Positions 5,079 through 8,047 of a stretch of DNA of 8,047 bases are shown here, piece by piece. The position numbers were made by a program, and so were the translations under genes. Under the pieces are notes generated by a model. The model made no database searches. It saw only the letters and a program-made list of their open reading frames with translations, and was not told the DNA's origin. Position 1 is the stretch's first letter. Each line of letters starts with the position of its first letter. The stretch is from Candidatus Dojkabacteria bacterium (GTDB lineage Bacteria; Patescibacteriota; Dojkabacteria; B142; WJKM01). The stretch is taken from the NCBI GenBank assembly GCA_020429465.1, contig JAGQLH010000059.1:1-8047 (forward strand), given 5' to 3'.

Positions 5079-6851
5079 ATGAAAAATATCATAAAAATAG
5101 TTCGTTTTGCCCGCCCTCTCTACGGAATAATAACAGGTATTTCACTATTAATTCTTGTATCATCCACACTTCAACTAATCTCACCCGTCATCTCTAAATT
5201 CATAATTGACGAAATATCACTGGCTATTACGGGAGAAGGTGGAAATATTGAGCAAATAACACTATTTATCACACTTAGTTTCTTTGTTAGTATCGTTGCA
5301 GCTTTACTCACTTCTATTACAAATAGACTTGGTGATCACTTATCTGGAGAACTACGGAAGTACCTAACTGACAGGTTTTATGAACATACACTTGCACTCC
5401 CACAAACATTTTTTGACTCACAAATTTCTGGAAAAATAGCAAACCAACTTGCTCGAGGTATAGAAAACATCAAAAATTTTTCGACATCGGCTACCAACTT
5501 TATCTTACCCACTTTTTTGCAAAGTATTCTAACGGTATCAATTCTGGCATACTACAATATTCCTATTGCACTTTTCATTGCCTCTCTATTCCCTATTTAC
5601 TATTACCTCACTCGTTTATCAACGAAGCAGTGGGGAAAACATGAAGAGGCAAAAAATAAAATAGAAGATATTTACAGAGGGAGAATTCAAGAAGTTATCG
5701 CTAATATCAAACTAGTCAAAAGTTTTGGTACAGAGCCTTCTGAGTTCTCTACCGTGAGCCAAAATCTTTCGGATAGTAATACTATTTATGCAAAGCAAAG
5801 TCGAACATTCCATCTTATTGATTTCGCACGTAACTTTGGCCTACAACTTGTATTACTTGCGGTAAGTATCATTGTTTTCTACCAGACATTTCAAAGAAAT
5901 ATGTCCATTGGTGAATTAGTCCTCATTATTCAGTTAGTAAATCTTGCTCGACGTCCTTTATTTTCAATGTCTTTCGTTCTCACTCAAATCCAACAAGTTG
6001 AAAGTGGTTCAAAAGAATTTTTTGAAATAATGGATCTCAAAACAACTGAGCCACTTCAGTTTAATCATACTCCTAAGGTATTTCCTCACCCTACAATTAC
6101 ATTTAAAGATGTTACATTTAGTTATGAAAAAGAAGCCTCCGATGTATTAAAGAATGTCAATATAACTATTAAAGACGGAGAAAAAGTCGCACTTGTAGGA
6201 CATAGTGGTGCGGGGAAATCTACTATTGTAAATTTGATTCTAAAGTTTTATAAACCTTCTGAGGGGACAATTACACTAAATGATACCCCCTACACAAAAC
6301 TCAATCATATTGATATCAGACATAACATAGCTCTTGTACTACAAGATAATGAATTATTCTCATCGACCATTCGAGAAAATGTGGCATACGGAAAACCAGA
6401 TGCAACGGATAAAGAGATATGGGAAGCTTTGAAAAAAGCAAATGCTTCAGAATTTGTAGAGCGATTCAAGAATAAGCTTGATACAGAAATTGGCGAGAGA
6501 GGTCTTAAACTTTCTGGTGGACAAAAACAGCGAATCCAAATTGCACGTGCTATCTTGAAAAACTCACAAATACTTATACTTGATGAAGCAACAAGTAGTC
6601 TCGATTCTAAATCTGAATTACTAGTTCAAGAAGCAATTGAGAACCTTATGCAAGATAAACTTGTTATTATCATTGCTCACAGATTCTCCACTATTCAAAA
6701 TGTAGATAAAATAATCGTCCTAAATGATCGGAAAGTAGCTGATATTGGAACCCCACAAGAACTTGCACAACGTGAAGGGATTTACTCAGAGCTTTTGAAA
6801 TACCAAGTAGAAGGCAATAAGAAGTTACTGAAGAAATTTGAGTTGTATTAG
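5079..6851 (+). CDS. ABC half-exporter (fused permease and ATPase, MsbA/BmrA type)
   Basis: The 590-residue length is typical of a half-transporter that works as a dimer in the cytoplasmic membrane and exports lipids, drugs or peptides using ATP. Residues 1-310 form the transmembrane domain with about six helices (for example 15-40, 58-82, 140-178, 252-290). The nucleotide-binding domain follows with every key element present: A-loop Tyr349, Walker A GHSGAGKST (374-382, Lys380), Q-loop Gln422, signature LSGGQ (478-482), Walker B ILILDE (498-503, catalytic Glu503), D-loop SLD (507-509) and H-loop His534. Both ATP sites of a homodimer should therefore be active. The substrate cannot be read from sequence. 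The start is the ATG following a TATAAT box. Its stop overlaps the stop of the convergent gene by 4 bases. It is not in an operon here. Confidence 0.95.
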   Translation: MKNIIKIVRFARPLYGIITGISLLILVSSTLQLISPVISKFIIDEISLAITGEGGNIEQITLFITLSFFVSIVAALLTSITNRLGDHLSGELRKYLTDRFYEHTLALPQTFFDSQISGKIANQLARGIENIKNFSTSATNFILPTFLQSILTVSILAYYNIPIALFIASLFPIYYYLTRLSTKQWGKHEEAKNKIEDIYRGRIQEVIANIKLVKSFGTEPSEFSTVSQNLSDSNTIYAKQSRTFHLIDFARNFGLQLVLLAVSIIVFYQTFQRNMSIGELVLIIQLVNLARRPLFSMSFVLTQIQQVESGSKEFFEIMDLKTTEPLQFNHTPKVFPHPTITFKDVTFSYEKEASDVLKNVNITIKDGEKVALVGHSGAGKSTIVNLILKFYKPSEGTITLNDTPYTKLNHIDIRHNIALVLQDNELFSSTIRENVAYGKPDATDKEIWEALKKANASEFVERFKNKLDTEIGERGLKLSGGQKQRIQIARAILKNSQILILDEATSSLDSKSELLVQEAIENLMQDKLVIIIAHRFSTIQNVDKIIVLNDRKVADIGTPQELAQREGIYSELLKYQVEGNKKLLKKFELY

Positions 6852-7435
6852 GCAACTGAATTTATCTGTTCAAGCATATAAGTTCTCACTTGGTCTTGTA
6901 ATTTGGAGGTTTTTTCAAGAACTTTCTTAAACTCATTTTTTCGTGCAGCTTCAAATATGGGATCATAGTATTGTGCAATTTCTGTCGTGGGTGTCGATTT
7001 GTCGATTAGTTCAATGTAATTTATAACAAGTTCATATACCCCATTAATCAGATTCTTAGGTAAGAATAGTTCACTCTGGTAGATTGCTGCTATCAAATTG
7101 TCCACTAATTTAAATACTCTCTTTATTTTTATACGATCAACCTCTCCCTTCATGCTTTCTTCCTGAATACTTAGCATACTCGACTGTAATTCTCTAAAAT
7201 TTTCATTTAGGCCTATCAGTGTAGTAGATTTCCGTTTATAAATTTCTAATTGAACAAATTGATTGTTTTCTGCTTTACTTTTAACAAAATGCCAAAAAAT
7301 AAAGCCTATTAATCCTATAATCGATGCTGACATAGCATTAATTATTACTTCTGAAAAAATAAGAGACCAGTTCAAAGTGGAAAAACTTGTAACAATATAC
7401 AATAGTACCCTGAGCTCTATGAGAAAAAATATCAT
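6848..7435 (-). CDS. Membrane-anchored helical protein, unknown function
   Basis: I do not recognise this 195-residue protein. Residues 1-16 are hydrophobic but weak. Residues 31-52 (including ASIIGLIGFIFWHFV) form a clear membrane helix followed by positive charges (KSK), so the C-terminal 140 residues should be cytoplasmic. That part is almost entirely helical, with heptad-like stretches around 60-95 and 160-190, and looks like a coiled-coil or four-helix scaffold. The ATG at 7435 is preferred because the next internal Met (35) would cut into the membrane helix. A promoter with an extended -10 lies just upstream, and a weak AAGAG may serve as ribosome site. The stop codon TAA overlaps the stop of the convergent ABC exporter. 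Overall shape is similar to the membrane/coiled-coil protein at 1192-1743, but the sequences are not obviously related. Confidence 0.75.
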   Translation of the reverse strand: MIFFLIELRVLLYIVTSFSTLNWSLIFSEVIINAMSASIIGLIGFIFWHFVKSKAENNQFVQLEIYKRKSTTLIGLNENFRELQSSMLSIQEESMKGEVDRIKIKRVFKLVDNLIAAIYQSELFLPKNLINGVYELVINYIELIDKSTPTTEIAQYYDPIFEAARKNEFKKVLEKTSKLQDQVRTYMLEQINSVA

Positions 7436-7463
7436 ACTAACTCTTTAATGGAAAGATAAATGT

Positions 7464-7472
7464 ATTATAACA
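7464..7472 (-). promoter_or_regulatory. Extended -10 promoter of the 195-residue membrane protein
   Basis: On the minus strand TGTTATAAT is a perfect -10 (7464-7469) with a TGn extension (7470-7472). The predicted start near 7457 gives a leader of about 22 bases. The -35 region is occupied by the hairpin repeat at 7483-7507. Confidence 0.55.
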
Positions 7473-7482
7473 CTCACAATTA

Positions 7483-7507
7483 GATTCCCGCCTTCGCGGG
7501 AATGACA
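7483..7507. repeat. Dispersed hairpin repeat, copy 1
   Basis: ATTCCCGC (7484-7491) and GCGGGAAT (7496-7503) form a perfect 8-bp stem closed by a CTTC loop, followed by GACA. Short elements of this ATTCCCGC...GCGGGAATGACA type are scattered through intergenic DNA of many bacteria. A diverged copy in the same orientation lies at 7666-7690. Confidence 0.75.
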
Positions 7508-7567
7508 TAAATCAAGGACTAAATTAAGAAAATTTCAGATTGAAGTCCGGAGTCATAAAATGGAAAA

Positions 7568-7629
7568 GGGATTAAATACTGACGACTGTACCCTCGAATA
7601 CTTCGACAGACAGAGAATATTTAATACCC
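7568..7629. repeat. 62-bp imperfect inverted repeat
   Basis: The left arm begins GGGATTAAATACTGACGACTG and its mirror, read on the minus strand, is GGGTATTAAATATTCTCTG followed by TCTG, so the arms match imperfectly over about 20 bases. The centre contains the small perfect palindrome TCGAATACTTCGA (7594-7606). No ORF or T-rich tail accompanies it. It may be a decayed mobile miniature element or a structured RNA. Confidence 0.5.
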
Positions 7630-7665
7630 GATTATATATTCGTAATGAGAAAGTTATTTTAGGGT

Positions 7666-7690
7666 GATTCCTGCCTACAGAGGAATGACA
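7666..7690. repeat. Dispersed hairpin repeat, copy 2 (diverged)
   Basis: This 25-base element matches the copy at 7483-7507 at 20 positions, including both ends (GATTCC and GGAATGACA). It still forms a 6-bp stem (ATTCCT/AGGAAT). It lies 10 bases past the 3' end of tRNA-Leu and might act as a weak terminator for the tRNA transcript, although no T-tract follows. Confidence 0.6.
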
Positions 7691-7700
7691 GAGCTAAGAA

Positions 7701-7784
7701 TGCTGACGAGAGGATTTGAACCTCCACAGGATTTCTCCCACTAGCCCCTCAAGCTAGCGCGTCTACCGATTCCGCCACGTCAGC
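7701..7784 (-). tRNA. tRNA-Leu (GAG)
   Basis: The 84-base gene has a perfect acceptor stem GCTGACG/CGTCAGC, anticodon stem CTAGC/GCTAG with loop TTGAGGG (anticodon GAG), a long variable arm (GGGA-GAAA-TCCT) as expected for leucine, and T stem GGAGG/CCTCT with loop TTCAAAT. Discriminator is A, and CCA is not encoded. It lies 5 bases downstream of tRNA-Arg and is surely co-transcribed with it. Confidence 0.97.
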
Positions 7785-7789
7785 TTAAG

Positions 7790-7863
7790 TACACCCGAAG
7801 GGATTCGAACCCCCAACCTACGGTTCCGAAGACCGTTGCTCTATCCAGTTGAGCTACAGGTGC
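7790..7863 (-). tRNA. tRNA-Arg (TCG)
   Basis: The 74-base gene has acceptor GCACCTG/CGGGTGT (with G-U pairs), D stem GCTC/GAGC, anticodon stem ACGGT/ACCGT with loop CTTCGGA (anticodon TCG, reading CGA/CGG codons), and T stem GGGGG/CCCTT with loop TTCGAAT. Discriminator is A, and CCA is not encoded. A TATAAT at 7867-7872 lies only 3 bases before the 5' end, too close to start a full tRNA by normal spacing, so the promoter at 8030-8038 is the better candidate. Confidence 0.96.
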
Positions 7864-7895
7864 ACAATTATATTGCATTTGTATTAAATTTTATC

Positions 7896-7921
7896 TCCCG
7901 CTTCACTAACGTTACGCGGGA
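7896..7921. repeat. Hairpin with TTCACTAACGTTAC loop, left copy
   Basis: TCCCGC (7896-7901) and GCGGGA (7916-7921) pair perfectly around the 14-base sequence TTCACTAACGTTAC. The same loop with one change lies at 7984-7997 inside a second short hairpin. The right arm overlaps the 3' end of the decayed tRNA. Confidence 0.6.
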
Positions 7922-7983
7922 CTAATTCGACTTGCAAAATTATAACTAATTATGAGTCTCATTGAGCAGTTGAGCTATACGCC
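7916..7983 (-). pseudogene. Probable decayed tRNA-Met (CAT)
   Basis: Read on the minus strand, the segment keeps several tRNA blocks in the right order: GGCG at the 5' end, TATAGCTCAACTG (D arm), GACTCATAAT (anticodon loop with CAT), TTGCAAGTCGAATTAG (T arm) and TCCCGC (3' acceptor). These resemble an elongator tRNA-Met. The acceptor, anticodon and T stems no longer pair and part of the D loop is missing, so it should not be functional. It is bracketed by near-identical 14-base direct repeats. The identification is by eye. Confidence 0.5.
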
Positions 7984-8001
7984 TTCACTAAAGTTACGGC
8001 G
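7980..8001. repeat. Hairpin with TTCACTAAAGTTAC loop, right copy
   Basis: CGCC (7980-7983) and GGCG (7998-8001) pair around TTCACTAAAGTTAC, which matches the loop at 7902-7915 at 13 of 14 positions in the same orientation. Together the two copies flank the tRNA remnant. Confidence 0.55.
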
Positions 8002-8029
8002 CACAGGCAGGTGCATACTTTAGCGGGTA

Positions 8030-8038
8030 ATTATAGCA
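8030..8038 (-). promoter_or_regulatory. Extended -10 promoter for the Arg-Leu tRNA cluster
   Basis: On the minus strand TGCTATAAT is a perfect -10 (8030-8035) with TGn extension (8036-8038). Any -35 would lie outside the window. The transcript would cross the tRNA remnant, then tRNA-Arg and tRNA-Leu. Confidence 0.55.
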
Positions 8039-8047
8039 AAAATATCA

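Noticed and set aside
5079..6851. ABC exporter as part of the ATP-grasp biosynthetic cassette
   Set aside because: It is on the opposite strand, separated by a tRNA transcription unit and has its own promoter. Proximity alone does not support a shared pathway.
7263..7448. Plus-strand open frame of 61 codons
   Set aside because: It is antisense to the start of the 195-residue membrane protein and has no supporting promoter or ribosome site.

Overview
The window is an AT-rich bacterial segment (roughly two thirds A+T by eye) with short spacers and almost no Shine-Dalgarno sequences before its start codons. It carries three intact tRNA genes and several short palindromic repeats. Small genes with unusual low-complexity secreted products sit beside one ordinary ABC exporter. 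Together these fit a reduced-genome bacterium, most plausibly a Patescibacteria/CPR lineage. That assignment is an inference, because no phylogenetic marker gene is present. All complete genes read through in the standard code and stop at TAA or TAG.

Layout. Bases 1-657 (minus) hold the start of a secreted or membrane-anchored protein that runs off the left edge: signal anchor, long Gly/Ser/Thr/Arg linker, then a Cys/His-rich domain. Bases 725-1190 hold a small lipoprotein made almost entirely of Asp, Glu, Met and Ser, with its own promoter and a strong terminator. Bases 1192-1743 encode a three-helix membrane protein with a C-terminal coiled coil. Bases 1807-4646 (minus) are the most distinctive part: a tight two-gene operon. 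Its first gene (442 aa) is unrecognised. Its second gene (501 aa) has the architecture of PGM1-type ATP-grasp peptide ligases. The operon is preceded by an extended -10 promoter overlapped by one of two near-palindromic 15-bp operator-like sites spaced exactly 30 bp apart.

Bases 4752-5016 hold a complete tRNA-Asp(GTC) transcription unit on the minus strand: promoter, a long self-complementary leader that could be a structured RNA, the tRNA, and a terminator whose stem includes the tRNA 3' end. Bases 5079-6851 (plus) encode a complete ABC half-exporter. It ends tail-to-tail, with overlapping stop codons, against a minus-strand coiled-coil membrane protein (6848-7435). The right end (7441-8047) is a tRNA region: tRNA-Leu(GAG), tRNA-Arg(TCG), what looks like a decayed tRNA-Met bracketed by direct repeats, and dispersed hairpin repeats, with a promoter at the right edge.

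Functional picture. The likely job of the central cassette is ATP-dependent amide-bond formation on an unknown substrate, under control of a regulator that is not encoded in this window. The exporter is nearby but has its own promoter on the opposite strand across a tRNA gene, so a shared pathway is only a possibility. The remaining genes look like envelope proteins of unknown role.
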